From: Arthrobacter echini
GTDB taxonomy: Bacteria > Actinomycetota > Actinomycetes > Actinomycetales > Micrococcaceae
Length of the DNA: 49,035 bases
Assembly: GCF_004803505.1 (NCBI RefSeq)
Contig: NZ_SSWH01000016.1
Span: 1-49,035 of the forward strand
Reading direction: 5' to 3'
The translations under genes were made by a program, and so were the position numbers. The notes under the pieces are model-generated. The model saw nothing but the letters and a program-made list of their open reading frames with translations, searched no databases and was not told the origin of the DNA. Every line of letters begins with the position of its first letter. Position 1 is the stretch's first letter. This document shows, in pieces, positions 1 to 7,748 of the stretch.

Positions 1-118
1 TGTTCTAGTCGATGCCCTCTTTACCGGAGTTCCGTTGCCTCACCAGCGGCGACACGCCCAACACCGAGCTTCCTTGACCACCCCGCCCTCCGCTTAACTA
101 CACGGCATTGCGGCTAGA
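1..118. other. Left-edge intergenic region
   Basis: No coding sequence that I can support. It holds the upstream region of the polyprenyl synthase gene. A TTGACC at 74-79 and a TTAACT at 94-99 are visible but badly spaced for a promoter. Confidence 0.4.
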
Positions 119-120
119 GT
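115..120 (+). promoter_or_regulatory. Candidate -10 box of polyprenyl synthase gene
   Basis: TAGAGT fits the actinobacterial TANNNT -10 pattern. A transcript starting about 7 bases later would have a leader of roughly 30 bases carrying the GGGAG at 149-153, which favours the ATG at 158 over the GTG at 119. No good -35 is seen. Confidence 0.35.
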
Positions 121-157
121 GGATGGACACCGCCCTACCGAGTTGCCCGGGAGATCC

Positions 158-1357
158 ATGCCGTCCCCTCACGCCACCCCCGACCAGGGCGGCCCCGGCT
201 CTGCCGGCACCTCCCCTGACATCACTACTGGTACCGATGCTGATGTCCCCGGTGGGATCCCGGCCGGCATCACGGCTGAGCAGGACGCTTTCCGCTCCGC
301 GCTGACCACCACGATCGAGACCTTCCTCCAGGAGCAGCTCGCCGTGCTCGGCGCCATCTCGGACGAATCGGTACCCCTGATCTCGAGCATCGCGACCCTC
401 ACCAGTGGCGGCAAGCGCATGCGGGCCCTGCTGTGCTACTGGGGATGGCGTGCTGCGAGTGGCACACCCGGAGCCCCGGCCCCGGTGATCGCCGGCACCG
501 CCCTCGAGTTCTTCCAGGCCGCCGCCCTGATCCACGACGACGTCATCGACCGCTCCGACACCCGACGCGGTCGGCCGAGCGTGCACAGGCAGTTCTCCGC
601 CCGGCACGCCGATGCCGGCTGGCATCTGGACGCGGAACGCTTCGGCGTCTCGGCGGCGATCCTCGCGGGTGACCTCTGCCTGGCCTTCAGCGAGGAACTC
701 TTCGACGCCTCGAGCTCCGACGCATCGTGTGCCCGGGCGGGCAGGACCAGCGCACGAGCCATCTTCAACCGCATGCGCACCGAGGTCATGGCAGGGCAGT
801 ACCTGGATCTCCTCGAGGAGGCCGTGGGTCCGGACCAGACGCCGGCGCTCGCCGAGGAGCGCGCTCTGAACATCCTGAGGTTCAAGTCCGCCAAGTACTC
901 GATAGAGCGGCCGTTGATGCTCGGCGGTGCCCTCGCCGGAGCCGACCGGGCGCTCCTGGACGCCTACTCCGCCTTCGCTCTTCCGCTCGGGGAGGCGTTC
1001 CAGCTCCGCGACGACGTCCTGGGAGTCTTCGGTGATCCGGAGGTGACCGGAAAGCCTGCCGGCGACGACCTGCGCGAGGGCAAACGTACCTTCCTCATAG
1101 CCCGCGCTCTCCGTTCGAGTTCAAAGGACTCCTCGACCAGGATCAACGCGATGCTCGGGGACACCGATCTGGACGCGGAGGCGATCGCCTCACTGCGCGC
1201 GACGATCGTCGCCAGCGGCGCACTGTCGCACACGGAGGCGCTGATCGACCGGAAGTCGGCGGAGGCCTTCGACGCCCTGACCCGGCTACCCACCGACGCG
1301 ATCAGCCGTGAGGCGCTCCGCCGGCTGGCCGAAGCCGCTGTGACCCGAACGGCCTGA
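158..1357 (+). CDS. Polyprenyl (geranylgeranyl-type) diphosphate synthase
   Basis: Condenses isopentenyl diphosphate onto allylic diphosphates to make prenyl chains for quinones, carotenoids or polyprenyl carriers; cytoplasmic. The 399-residue product has the first Asp-rich motif DDVIDRSD (about residues 127-134) followed by the TRRG basic pair, and the second motif as RDDVLGVFGD followed by GKPAGDDLREGKR, the actinobacterial form of this family. The ATG at 158 has GGGAG four bases upstream. An in-frame GTG at 119 would add 13 residues but lacks a ribosome site and sits on the likely -10. The first 45 residues or so are Pro/Gly/Ala-rich and probably disordered. Chain length cannot be read from sequence by eye. 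It converges on the next gene with only 26 bp between them. Confidence 0.88.
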   Translation: MPSPHATPDQGGPGSAGTSPDITTGTDADVPGGIPAGITAEQDAFRSALTTTIETFLQEQLAVLGAISDESVPLISSIATLTSGGKRMRALLCYWGWRAASGTPGAPAPVIAGTALEFFQAAALIHDDVIDRSDTRRGRPSVHRQFSARHADAGWHLDAERFGVSAAILAGDLCLAFSEELFDASSSDASCARAGRTSARAIFNRMRTEVMAGQYLDLLEEAVGPDQTPALAEERALNILRFKSAKYSIERPLMLGGALAGADRALLDAYSAFALPLGEAFQLRDDVLGVFGDPEVTGKPAGDDLREGKRTFLIARALRSSSKDSSTRINAMLGDTDLDAEAIASLRATIVASGALSHTEALIDRKSAEAFDALTRLPTDAISREALRRLAEAAVTRTA

Positions 1358-1365
1358 CGGCGTTG

Positions 1366-1401
1366 CAGGCCGCCGGTGCCCTGCTACCAGGCGGCGGCCT
1401 G
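1366..1401. terminator. Candidate bidirectional hairpin between convergent genes
   Basis: CAGGCCGCC (1366-1374) and GGCGGCCTG (1393-1401) form a perfect 9-bp inverted repeat with an 18-base loop, overlapping the stop of the minus-strand gene. There is no T tract on either side, so this is only a candidate terminator. Confidence 0.3.
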
Positions 1402-1737
1402 GGCCCGACGCCGGATCTCCGTCTTGCGACCCTCGCGCAGGGCATCGATCGGACGGCCGGGCAGTGATGCATCCTCGGTGAAGAGCCAGCGGATGATGTC
1501 CTCGTCCTCGTAGCCGGAGTCCACGAGGACGATCACCGTCCCGCGGAGGCTGTCCAGGACGGCGTCCTCGACGAGGAACTCGGCCGGCACGCTGCGGATG
1601 TTGCGCTCGCCGATCCGCACGCTGACCAGGGACCTGTCGTTGATGAGAGAGTGCACCCTCGTGATGGGCACATCGAGGACTTCTGCTACCGCAGGGAGAT
1701 CGAGCCAGGCGGGAACCAGGTGTTCTATGTCAGTCAC
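1384..1737 (-). CDS. Rv2175c-like winged-helix DNA-binding protein
   Basis: A 117-residue protein resembling M. tuberculosis Rv2175c, a small DNA-binding protein known as a substrate of the Ser/Thr kinase PknL. Visible features are an N-terminal HTH-like segment (LPAVAEVLDVPITRVHSLI, about residues 13-31), a wing-like stretch with conserved basic residues, and the C-terminal segment GYEDEDIIRWLF. The start is the GTG at 1737. The frame stays open far upstream, but that part is antisense to the next gene and shows no family resemblance. The pknL homologue lies about 1.5 kb away on the other strand, as in mycobacteria where the genes are neighbours, which supports a kinase-substrate relation here. 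Function beyond DNA binding is not known from the sequence. Confidence 0.8.
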   Translation of the reverse strand: MTDIEHLVPAWLDLPAVAEVLDVPITRVHSLINDRSLVSVRIGERNIRSVPAEFLVEDAVLDSLRGTVIVLVDSGYEDEDIIRWLFTEDASLPGRPIDALREGRKTEIRRRAQAAAW

Positions 1738-2004
1738 GCACCAAGCGTGCCATGCTCCGGCAGTCAACTCCACCTGCTCCGGCACCCGGGACGCTCCGGG
1801 CAACGTCCCGCGTGCCGGTCGGCGACTCGTGTACATTTTCTCGGGTTGCATCCGTGACACCGGGAACAGCAGCAAGCCCTGCAAGATCAGCAGCATCGTG
1901 AATTCACGCCCCGATGGTCCCACCTGCGCCTTCCCGCCCGGTGCGAGCAGCCCGGGGAATGCGCGTCCGCGCGGGCTCAGCCGCCAACAGACGAGGAACG
2001 ACAC

Positions 2005-3195
2005 ATGAGCGACCAACGACCGAACGTACAGCAGCACACCGTCCGCAGGAAGGACCTCGACGGCGGCCCACGCCTCCTCGACGTCGCCGTGACCGCCGCC
2101 GCGCTTCCGGCCGTGGTCCTGTCCTCCGTCGCCCTCGCAGGGCCGGCGTCGGCAGCACCGCCCCAGCACGCACCGATCACCCAGCTGACGGGCTCGCCCG
2201 TCGGTCAGCTCAAGGCCGGGAGGATCGTGCCGGCGGACCTCGTTGCCGTCCAGGTTCCGTCGCAGGCGATCAGTGTCACCGCGTCCGTCCCCGCCAGGCA
2301 CGCCGGGATGACCACCGGGATGACCACGGACGGACACCACACGGTGAGGCAGGGCGAGACGATCACCGCCATCGCCGAGCAGCACGGCCTGTCGACGGAG
2401 GCCGTCCTGACGCTGAACCGGATGGACGCCGGTACCATCATCCGCCCGGGTCAGAAGATCACCGTCAGCGCTTCCCCTTCCCCCGGGTCGGTCGGACCGG
2501 CTCCCGCTGGGACCTACACGGTCGCGGCCGGGGATACGCTCACTGCGATCGCGGCCAGGAACCAGGTGCCCCTCGGGCCCCTCCTGAGCGTCAACGAGCT
2601 GTCGATGACTTCCCTGATCCATCCGGGCCAGGAACTCGTGCTGCCCGGCGGCGATGCCGCGCGCGGCCCGGCCGCCGAGCCCGTGTCCGCCGCTCCTGCG
2701 CCAGTCGATCCCGTCCCCGCGACCTTCCTCGGACACACCTACCCCGAGCAGGTCGTGTCGGATGCCAACGCCAGCAAGGCCGCGCTGGAGTCCCTCCCCG
2801 TTCCCTCGCGCGACGAGATGCAACAGATCGTCACCGACACGGCGCGCTCCATGGGGGTGGAGCCCAGCCTGGCGCTGGCCTTCTCCTTCCAGGAATCAGG
2901 GTTCGACCAGCGCGCTGTCTCTCCCGCCAACGCCATCGGGGCGATGCAGGTCATTCCCTCCTCCGGTGCCTGGGCGAGCGAGCTGGTGGGTCGCCCGCTC
3001 GATCTCCTCGACCCGAGGGACAATGCAACCGCCGGAGTGGCCATCATCCGGTCCCTGATCCGCACGAGCGACTCGCTGGACCTCGCGATCGCTTCCTACT
3101 ACCAGGGCCAGTCCTCCGTGACGGCCCGCGGCATGTTCGACGACACGAAGCAGTACGTCGCGGCTGTCAAGGCGCACCAGGAGAACTTCCGGTAG
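2005..3195 (+). CDS. Secreted LysM lytic transglycosylase
   Basis: Cell-wall enzyme predicted to cleave peptidoglycan glycan strands. The 396-residue protein begins with a long, basic signal peptide (hydrophobic core about residues 26-46, likely cleavage after the ASA at 48-50). Two LysM peptidoglycan-binding repeats follow at about 112-155 and 168-213, each ending in the typical IxPGQ motif, and then an SLT/lysozyme-like domain at about 266-396. The catalytic glutamate is E297 in SFQESGFDQ, followed by the GAMQVIPSSG motif. ATG 2005 has GAGGAA six bases upstream. The gene lies upstream of the PknL kinase, which fits a cell-envelope and signalling neighbourhood. A cyclic-di-AMP riboswitch is common before such genes in actinobacteria, but I do not see one in the 267-bp gap. 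Confidence 0.88.
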   Translation: MSDQRPNVQQHTVRRKDLDGGPRLLDVAVTAAALPAVVLSSVALAGPASAAPPQHAPITQLTGSPVGQLKAGRIVPADLVAVQVPSQAISVTASVPARHAGMTTGMTTDGHHTVRQGETITAIAEQHGLSTEAVLTLNRMDAGTIIRPGQKITVSASPSPGSVGPAPAGTYTVAAGDTLTAIAARNQVPLGPLLSVNELSMTSLIHPGQELVLPGGDAARGPAAEPVSAAPAPVDPVPATFLGHTYPEQVVSDANASKAALESLPVPSRDEMQQIVTDTARSMGVEPSLALAFSFQESGFDQRAVSPANAIGAMQVIPSSGAWASELVGRPLDLLDPRDNATAGVAIIRSLIRTSDSLDLAIASYYQGQSSVTARGMFDDTKQYVAAVKAHQENFR

Positions 3196-3241
3196 GTTCG
3201 TCCTCTCCTGCGGTGGTCCCACCGGTGTCGTCGCACCCGCT

Positions 3242-3247
3242 TACGAT
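3242..3247 (+). promoter_or_regulatory. -10 box of apparent leaderless pknL transcript
   Basis: TACGAT followed by exactly six bases and the GTG start at 3254. No Shine-Dalgarno lies before the GTG. This is the arrangement expected of actinobacterial leaderless mRNAs. Confidence 0.5.
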
Positions 3248-3253
3248 CGTAGG

Positions 3254-5203
3254 GTGCACCAGCAACGGAAGGACCCCCTCGAGGGCGCAACCATCGACGG
3301 GCGCTACCTCGTCCACTCGAGGGTGGCCCGCGGCGGGATGTCCACCGTGTACGTGGCCACCGATCGTCGCCTCGACCGACGCGTGGCGCTCAAGGTGCTG
3401 TACCCCCACCTGGCGGACGAACCGGGTTTCGTCGAGCGATTCGAGCAGGAAGCCAAATCCGCCGCCCGGTTGTCCCATCCGCATGTCGTCGGCGTTCTCG
3501 ACCAGGGCGTGGACGACAGCGATGACGCGCCCGTCGCCTACCTGGTGATGGAGTTCGTCCGCGGCAGGACGTTACGGGATCTTCTGCGCGAGCACGGCAG
3601 GCTCACTCCGCGCCGCACCCTCCAGCTCCTGGATCCCGTCGTCGAGGGACTCGCGGCGGCGCACGAGGCCGGCCTGATCCACCGGGACCTCAAGCCCGAG
3701 AACGTCCTGCTCTCGGACACCGGGCAGATCAAGATCGCCGACTTCGGCCTCGCCCGTGCAGTGTCGGCGTCCACCGGGGATGCACCTCTCCTGGGTACGG
3801 CCGCCTATCTTCCGCCCGAACTGGTGCTCGGTCGTCCGGCGCAGGCCCAGAGCGACATCTACTCGATCGGCGTCATGGCCTTCGAGCTCCTGACCGGAGC
3901 GCAGCCCTTCACGGGGGAGTCCTCCTTCCAGGTGGCGCTCCAGCACGCACAGACCGATGTACCGGCACCCTCCGTCCTGCTGCCCGGACTGGCGCCGGAC
4001 ATCGACGAGCTGGTGCAGTGGTGCACGGCAAGGGAACCGGAGAAACGCCCGATCGACGGCGCGGCGCTTCTCGGCGAACTGCGGCACATCCACGCCACCC
4101 TCACGGACGAGGAACTGGACCACTCCCCCGCCGGTACCGCGGTGCACCCGGTGCGCGACCAGCCCACGGACGTGGTCCTGCCACAGCTGCCGTCCGGAGC
4201 GCCCCCGGACGAGACCCACGTGATCGGCCGGAACCGGAACGAGACCCGGGTCCTCGGGTCGCTGCCGGGCCGTCCCCCGCTCGCGGGTTCAGCCGCCGCA
4301 GCGCCGCGAGCGGGGGCCACCAGGGCACTGCCGGTGCGCGAGGTGGAACCTGGCAGGCCCGCCGGGACATCAGTGCACGCACCGCGCGGTGCAGGGTCTG
4401 CCGAACGGCACCTCTCGAGGCGGCAGCAGGCACGGGTGGCCCAACGACCCGAGAAGTCCTTGCACAGCAGGACGGCGCGACGCTCGGCCTGGCTGCTCGC
4501 GGTCCTGCTGATCCTCCTCGGCGCCCTCGTGGTGACGAGCGGCTGGCTCATCGGCGCCGGTCAGAGCTCCATCGGTCGACCAGCGGACGAGGACACACGC
4601 CTGGGCTCAGATCTTCGCCAGGGCACCCGCGACGAGGAACGCCATCTCGAGGGACTGCATGTGGTTCAGGCGTGGATCGCAGACGGACTCGTACCGCTCG
4701 GCGAAGGCGTCCTGGTCGATGGGGTCAGCACCTCCGAGGCACTCCGCGACGTCGTCGCCCGTCATCTCCACGTGCACTCCGCCCGGGAACGTCCCGAGTG
4801 CCTTGTGCACCTCGAAGAAGCCCTGGACCTCGTCGATGACGTCGTCGAAGTTACGGGTCTTGTACCCGTTGGGCGAGGTGAGGGTGTTGCCGTGCATCGG
4901 GTCGGTGACCCAGAGGACCTGCGCACCGGAGGCGGTGACACGCTCGACGAGCTGCGGCAGCTTCTCCCGGATGTTCCGGGCACCCATGCGCGTGATGAAC
5001 GTGAGCCTCCCCGGTTCGCGGTCCGGGTCGAGCTTGTCGATGAGCGCCAGGGCGTCGTCCGCCGAGGTCGAGGGACCGAGCTTGACCCCGATCGGGTTGC
5101 GCACCCGCGAGAGGAACTCGACATGGGCGCCGTCGATGTCGCGGGTCCTCTCCCCGATCCACAGGAAGTGGGCCGAGGTGTCGTACGGGAGCGAGGTCCG
5201 TGA
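3254..5203 (+). CDS. pknL: Ser/Thr protein kinase PknL, PASTA region absent, 3' end antisense to aroG
   Basis: Membrane Ser/Thr kinase. The kinase domain (about residues 14-275) has the Gly-rich loop ARGGMSTVY, Lys47, the catalytic HRDLKPEN (143-150; Asp145), the DFG Asp163 and activation-segment LGTAAYLPPE. A Pro/Arg-rich juxtamembrane linker (about 290-405) leads to one transmembrane helix at 411-433. Related actinobacterial kinases often carry extracellular PASTA repeats next. Here about 14 residues follow the helix and the frame then enters the antisense of aroG, staying open to 5203. The last 200 residues are highly charged and unlike any known domain, so they look like a by-product of the antisense reading frame. 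I infer loss of the original 3' end and stop codon. GTG 3254 appears leaderless. The functional protein may effectively end near residue 447. Confidence 0.8.
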   Translation: MHQQRKDPLEGATIDGRYLVHSRVARGGMSTVYVATDRRLDRRVALKVLYPHLADEPGFVERFEQEAKSAARLSHPHVVGVLDQGVDDSDDAPVAYLVMEFVRGRTLRDLLREHGRLTPRRTLQLLDPVVEGLAAAHEAGLIHRDLKPENVLLSDTGQIKIADFGLARAVSASTGDAPLLGTAAYLPPELVLGRPAQAQSDIYSIGVMAFELLTGAQPFTGESSFQVALQHAQTDVPAPSVLLPGLAPDIDELVQWCTAREPEKRPIDGAALLGELRHIHATLTDEELDHSPAGTAVHPVRDQPTDVVLPQLPSGAPPDETHVIGRNRNETRVLGSLPGRPPLAGSAAAAPRAGATRALPVREVEPGRPAGTSVHAPRGAGSAERHLSRRQQARVAQRPEKSLHSRTARRSAWLLAVLLILLGALVVTSGWLIGAGQSSIGRPADEDTRLGSDLRQGTRDEERHLEGLHVVQAWIADGLVPLGEGVLVDGVSTSEALRDVVARHLHVHSARERPECLVHLEEALDLVDDVVEVTGLVPVGRGEGVAVHRVGDPEDLRTGGGDTLDELRQLLPDVPGTHARDEREPPRFAVRVELVDERQGVVRRGRGTELDPDRVAHPREELDMGAVDVAGPLPDPQEVGRGVVRERGP

Positions 5204-5986
5204 ATCGATTCGCGTCAGGGCGCGCTCGTAGTCGAGGAGGAGAGCCTCGTGGCTCGCGAAGAACTCCACGCGCTTGAGCGCATCGAAGTCGGTGCCGCAC
5301 GCGTCCATGAAACGGACGGCGCGGTCGATCTCGCGTGCCAGGGATTCGTAGCGGGAGTGCGCCGGGTTGGCCGTGAAGCCCTTGTTCCAGTGATGGACGA
5401 GCCGCAGATCAGCGAAGCCGCCCTGTGTGAACGCGCGGATGAGATTCAGTGTCGACGCCGACGTGTGGTAGGCCTTCACCATCCGGGAGGCGTCGTGGCC
5501 ACGACTCTCCGGGGAGAAGTCGTACCCGTTGACCATGTCGCCGCGGTACGCCGGGAGCGTGAGACCGTCGCGCGTCTCGTCGTTGGAGGAGCGCGGCTTG
5601 GCGAACTGCCCGGCCATCCGGCCCATCTTGATGACGGGGAGGGAGGCGCCGTAGGTCAGGACCACGGCCATCTGGAGGATGGTACGCACGCGGGCACTGA
5701 TCTTGTCGGCCGTCGCACCGTCGAAGGTCTCCGCGCAATCCCCGCCCTGCAGCAGGAAGGCCTTGCCCTGGGCAGCGGCGGCGAGGCGCTCCCGCAGGAC
5801 GTCCACCTCTCCTGCGAACACGAGGGGCGGAAGGCTCGAGAGTTCCTTCACCGACGACGCATGGACCTCCGGATCCTGCCAGGCGGGCTGCTGCGCTGCT
5901 GTCTTCGAACGCCAGGCGTCCAGGCCGTCGATGGTCGAAGCAGGATCCGCGGGGCGCGGAAGGGCCGGGGCAAGGGAATCAGTCAC
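4607..5986 (-). CDS. aroG: Class II 3-deoxy-7-phosphoheptulonate (DAHP) synthase
   Basis: First step of the shikimate pathway: phosphoenolpyruvate plus erythrose-4-phosphate to DAHP. At 459 residues it is full length for the plant/actinobacterial class II family. Recognisable motifs are LLQGGDCAETFDG near the N terminus, KMGRMAGQFAKPRS, PAYRGDMVNG, HFLWIGERTRDIDGAHVEF, GVKLGPST, and the C-terminal CDPRLNHMQSLEMAFLVA. The N-terminal region includes a GLDAWRSKTAAQQPAWQD segment typical of the family. The GTG at 5986 is preceded by TAGAAT and six bases with no ribosome site, so the mRNA is probably leaderless. The last 597 bp overlap the open frame of pknL on the other strand. The aroG coding frame itself is intact to its stop. 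Confidence 0.95.
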   Translation of the reverse strand: MTDSLAPALPRPADPASTIDGLDAWRSKTAAQQPAWQDPEVHASSVKELSSLPPLVFAGEVDVLRERLAAAAQGKAFLLQGGDCAETFDGATADKISARVRTILQMAVVLTYGASLPVIKMGRMAGQFAKPRSSNDETRDGLTLPAYRGDMVNGYDFSPESRGHDASRMVKAYHTSASTLNLIRAFTQGGFADLRLVHHWNKGFTANPAHSRYESLAREIDRAVRFMDACGTDFDALKRVEFFASHEALLLDYERALTRIDSRTSLPYDTSAHFLWIGERTRDIDGAHVEFLSRVRNPIGVKLGPSTSADDALALIDKLDPDREPGRLTFITRMGARNIREKLPQLVERVTASGAQVLWVTDPMHGNTLTSPNGYKTRNFDDVIDEVQGFFEVHKALGTFPGGVHVEMTGDDVAECLGGADPIDQDAFAERYESVCDPRLNHMQSLEMAFLVAGALAKI

Positions 5987-5992
5987 AGGGAA

Positions 5993-5998
5993 ATTCTA
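5993..5998 (-). promoter_or_regulatory. -10 box of apparent leaderless aroG transcript
   Basis: TAGAAT on the minus strand, then six bases and the GTG at 5986. No Shine-Dalgarno is present before the start. Confidence 0.5.
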
Positions 5999-6039
5999 CC
6001 GGCTGGCGGTCGGCGCTACGATTCGGCGCGTGACCTGCC

Positions 6040-6984
6040 CTACTGGTCGGGCGACGTGCGCCTGGCCCACCGGCGCTTCTTCGGCCCTCCGCTGCGTGCG
6101 ACTCCGGCGGTGTCCGATCCCGGACCGCCGGCGGTATTGCCGGAGGTGTTCCCGGCCGGATCGGCCGATGCCGTGGTTTCCTGGGGCCGGGTGCCGATCT
6201 CGGTCACCGCGCCCGGTGCGGGATCGGTTGTCCCGCTGGGCATCCTCACGGCGGCCCTGCGAGTGTCCGCTCCCGGTCTGGGCGTCTTGCGTCCTGCCGC
6301 CTTCTCGGCGGCGAGTCGCTCCTTGACTGTGCTCGCGTACGCGTCGACGTACTCCTGGCCCGAGAGCCGCATCAGTTCGTACATGATCTCGTCCGTGACG
6401 GAGCGCTGTACGAATCGGTCGTCCTCCAGGCCCTCGTACCGGGCGAAGTCGAGCGGCTCGCCGATGATGATGCCGACCCGGCGGATGTTCGGGATCCGGC
6501 GCCCGATCGGCTGGACCTTGTCGGTCCCGATCATGGCAACGGGGATGACCGGCACCCCGGTGGCCAGGACCAGCTTCGCCACGCCCGTCTTCCCCCGGTA
6601 CAGGCGCCCGTCCGGACTGCGCGTCCCCTCCGGGTAGATCCCGAGGATCGCACCCTCGTTGAGGATGTCCATGCCCGCGCTGAGGGACGACGACGACGCC
6701 GCACCGCCCGAGCGATCCATCGGGAGCTGGTTCGAGAGGCGGAAGAACAGCGCGGTGAGTCTGCCCTTGATTCCCCTGCCCGTGAAGTACTCGGACTTGG
6801 CGAGGAAGGCGACGGGTCGCGGCACCACGACCGGCAGGAAGATCGAGTCGGAGAAGGAGAGGTGGTTGCTGACGATCACCGCAGGCCCCGACGCGGGGAT
6901 GTTGTCGAGTCCCTTCACCCAGGGCCGGAACAGGAGATTCAGGAGCGGACCGACGATGATCCGCTTCATCACCCAATAGAACAC
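6040..6984 (-). CDS. 1-acyl-sn-glycerol-3-phosphate acyltransferase family protein (PlsC-like)
   Basis: Transfers an acyl chain to lysophosphatidate or a related acceptor in membrane phospholipid synthesis. It has the acyltransferase motif I NHLSFSD, a substrate-binding region around FLAKSEYF, and the EGTRSPDG motif, followed by PVIPVAMIG. I place the start at the GTG 6984 because AGGAGG (6993-6998 on the minus strand) lies eight bases upstream. ATGs at 7005 and 7002 would put this ribosome site inside the gene. The product is then 314 residues, with a hydrophobic N terminus (MFYWVMKRIIVGPLLNL). The last 80 or so residues are Gly/Thr/Pro-rich, end in a basic KKRRWARR stretch and are probably disordered; they do not belong to the catalytic domain. 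The gene lies 53 bp upstream of aroG. Confidence 0.87.
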   Translation of the reverse strand: MFYWVMKRIIVGPLLNLLFRPWVKGLDNIPASGPAVIVSNHLSFSDSIFLPVVVPRPVAFLAKSEYFTGRGIKGRLTALFFRLSNQLPMDRSGGAASSSSLSAGMDILNEGAILGIYPEGTRSPDGRLYRGKTGVAKLVLATGVPVIPVAMIGTDKVQPIGRRIPNIRRVGIIIGEPLDFARYEGLEDDRFVQRSVTDEIMYELMRLSGQEYVDAYASTVKERLAAEKAAGRKTPRPGADTRRAAVRMPSGTTDPAPGAVTEIGTRPQETTASADPAGNTSGNTAGGPGSDTAGVARSGGPKKRRWARRTSPDQ

Positions 6985-7095
6985 GCCGCCCGCCTCCTGC
7001 ATCATCGCCGCGGCACGTCGAATGCCACCCGCTTTTTCCTGTGGAAGCCTACTCTAGGGCGCCCTGGCCGATGCGACGTCGGTGCGAGGCGACGG

Positions 7096-7136
7096 ACCGG
7101 GCCTGCGCACTCCCGTGCGCGACACGCAGGCCCGGT
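7096..7136. repeat. Perfect 12-bp inverted repeat in divergent intergenic region
   Basis: ACCGGGCCTGCG (7096-7107) and CGCAGGCCCGGT (7125-7136) are exact reverse complements with a 17-base loop. A competing 6-bp hairpin (GCGCAC 7105-7110 / GTGCGC 7115-7120) overlaps it. It lies between divergent genes, so it is not an obvious terminator; it could be a terminator of an upstream short RNA or a regulatory element. Confidence 0.6.
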
Positions 7137-7164
7137 TGACGTAGCGCGACGGTGTGTCCACGAT
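7136..7164 (+). promoter_or_regulatory. Weak promoter candidate for the gene at 7251
   Basis: TTGACG (7136-7141), 17-base spacer, CACGAT (7159-7164). The -35 is good and the -10 is poor. It begins at the last base of the inverted repeat ending at 7136. Confidence 0.3.
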
Positions 7165-7250
7165 TGGATCAGCACCCTCTCGAATCCCAGGATGCCGGGC
7201 GGAAGTGATCCGACCCCAGGCTGCAGTACCCCGACAGCAGGTAGCAGAGT

Positions 7251-7748
7251 ATGGGCCCTCGAGGTCAGGAACCGAACGAATCGACCGACGACGCCGTCTG
7301 GCAGGACCTCGTGGCACGCCTCGAGGGAACACCCGCGAATCCCGCGCCCGGGAACGGCACCCCCCAGCCGGAGCCCGGCCCGAACGATGATGCCGGGCCG
7401 ACGGATCGCGAGCGCGCCGATGCGATCTTCCGGAACCAGCCGCTGAGGCGGTCCGGCCCCCGGGACCATGTGGTGCCCGAATCCGACGACGACGAGGGCC
7501 TGGAACCCGACGAGGGCTTCGTGCCCGAGGAGCCGCCGCCCCTCGGAGCCGGCGATCCGCTGACGATCCTGGCGTGGATCGGAGCAGCGGGTGGGCCGAT
7601 CACGCTCCTGTTGTTCGCGCTCTTCTGGCGCGACGCACCCCTCGCGGCCACGCTGGGTATTCTCGCGCTGTTCCTGGCCGGCGCCGGGTACCTCGTCACG
7701 AAGCTGCCCCAGCACCGCGACATCGGCGACGACGGCGCAGAAGTCTAG
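7251..7748 (+). CDS. Small membrane protein of unknown function
   Basis: A 165-residue protein I cannot assign to a family. Residues 1 to about 100 are acidic and Pro/Gly-rich, with an Asp/Glu cluster (ESDDDEGLEPDEGF), and are probably cytoplasmic and disordered. Two transmembrane helices follow at about 104-125 and 130-148, separated by a short WRDAPL turn, and a short charged tail ends the protein. The start is the ATG at 7251, with only a weak upstream ribosome site. It converges on the ROK kinase gene and the two stop codons share the palindrome CTAG (7745-7748). The high-G+C composition and third-position bias match the neighbours, so it is likely a real gene. Confidence 0.65.
   Translation: MGPRGQEPNESTDDAVWQDLVARLEGTPANPAPGNGTPQPEPGPNDDAGPTDRERADAIFRNQPLRRSGPRDHVVPESDDDEGLEPDEGFVPEEPPPLGAGDPLTILAWIGAAGGPITLLLFALFWRDAPLAATLGILALFLAGAGYLVTKLPQHRDIGDDGAEV

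Noticed and set aside
1738..2004. Possible cyclic-di-AMP riboswitch before the LysM transglycosylase
   Set aside because: Such elements are known before similar genes, but the conserved junction segments I looked for (for example the CCGAAYCCGYCAG-type core) are not present in this gap.
6017..6032. TACGAT seven bases before a plus-strand GTG at 6030, resembling another leaderless start
   Set aside because: The open frame that follows is antisense to the plsC-like gene and has no domain or sensible composition.
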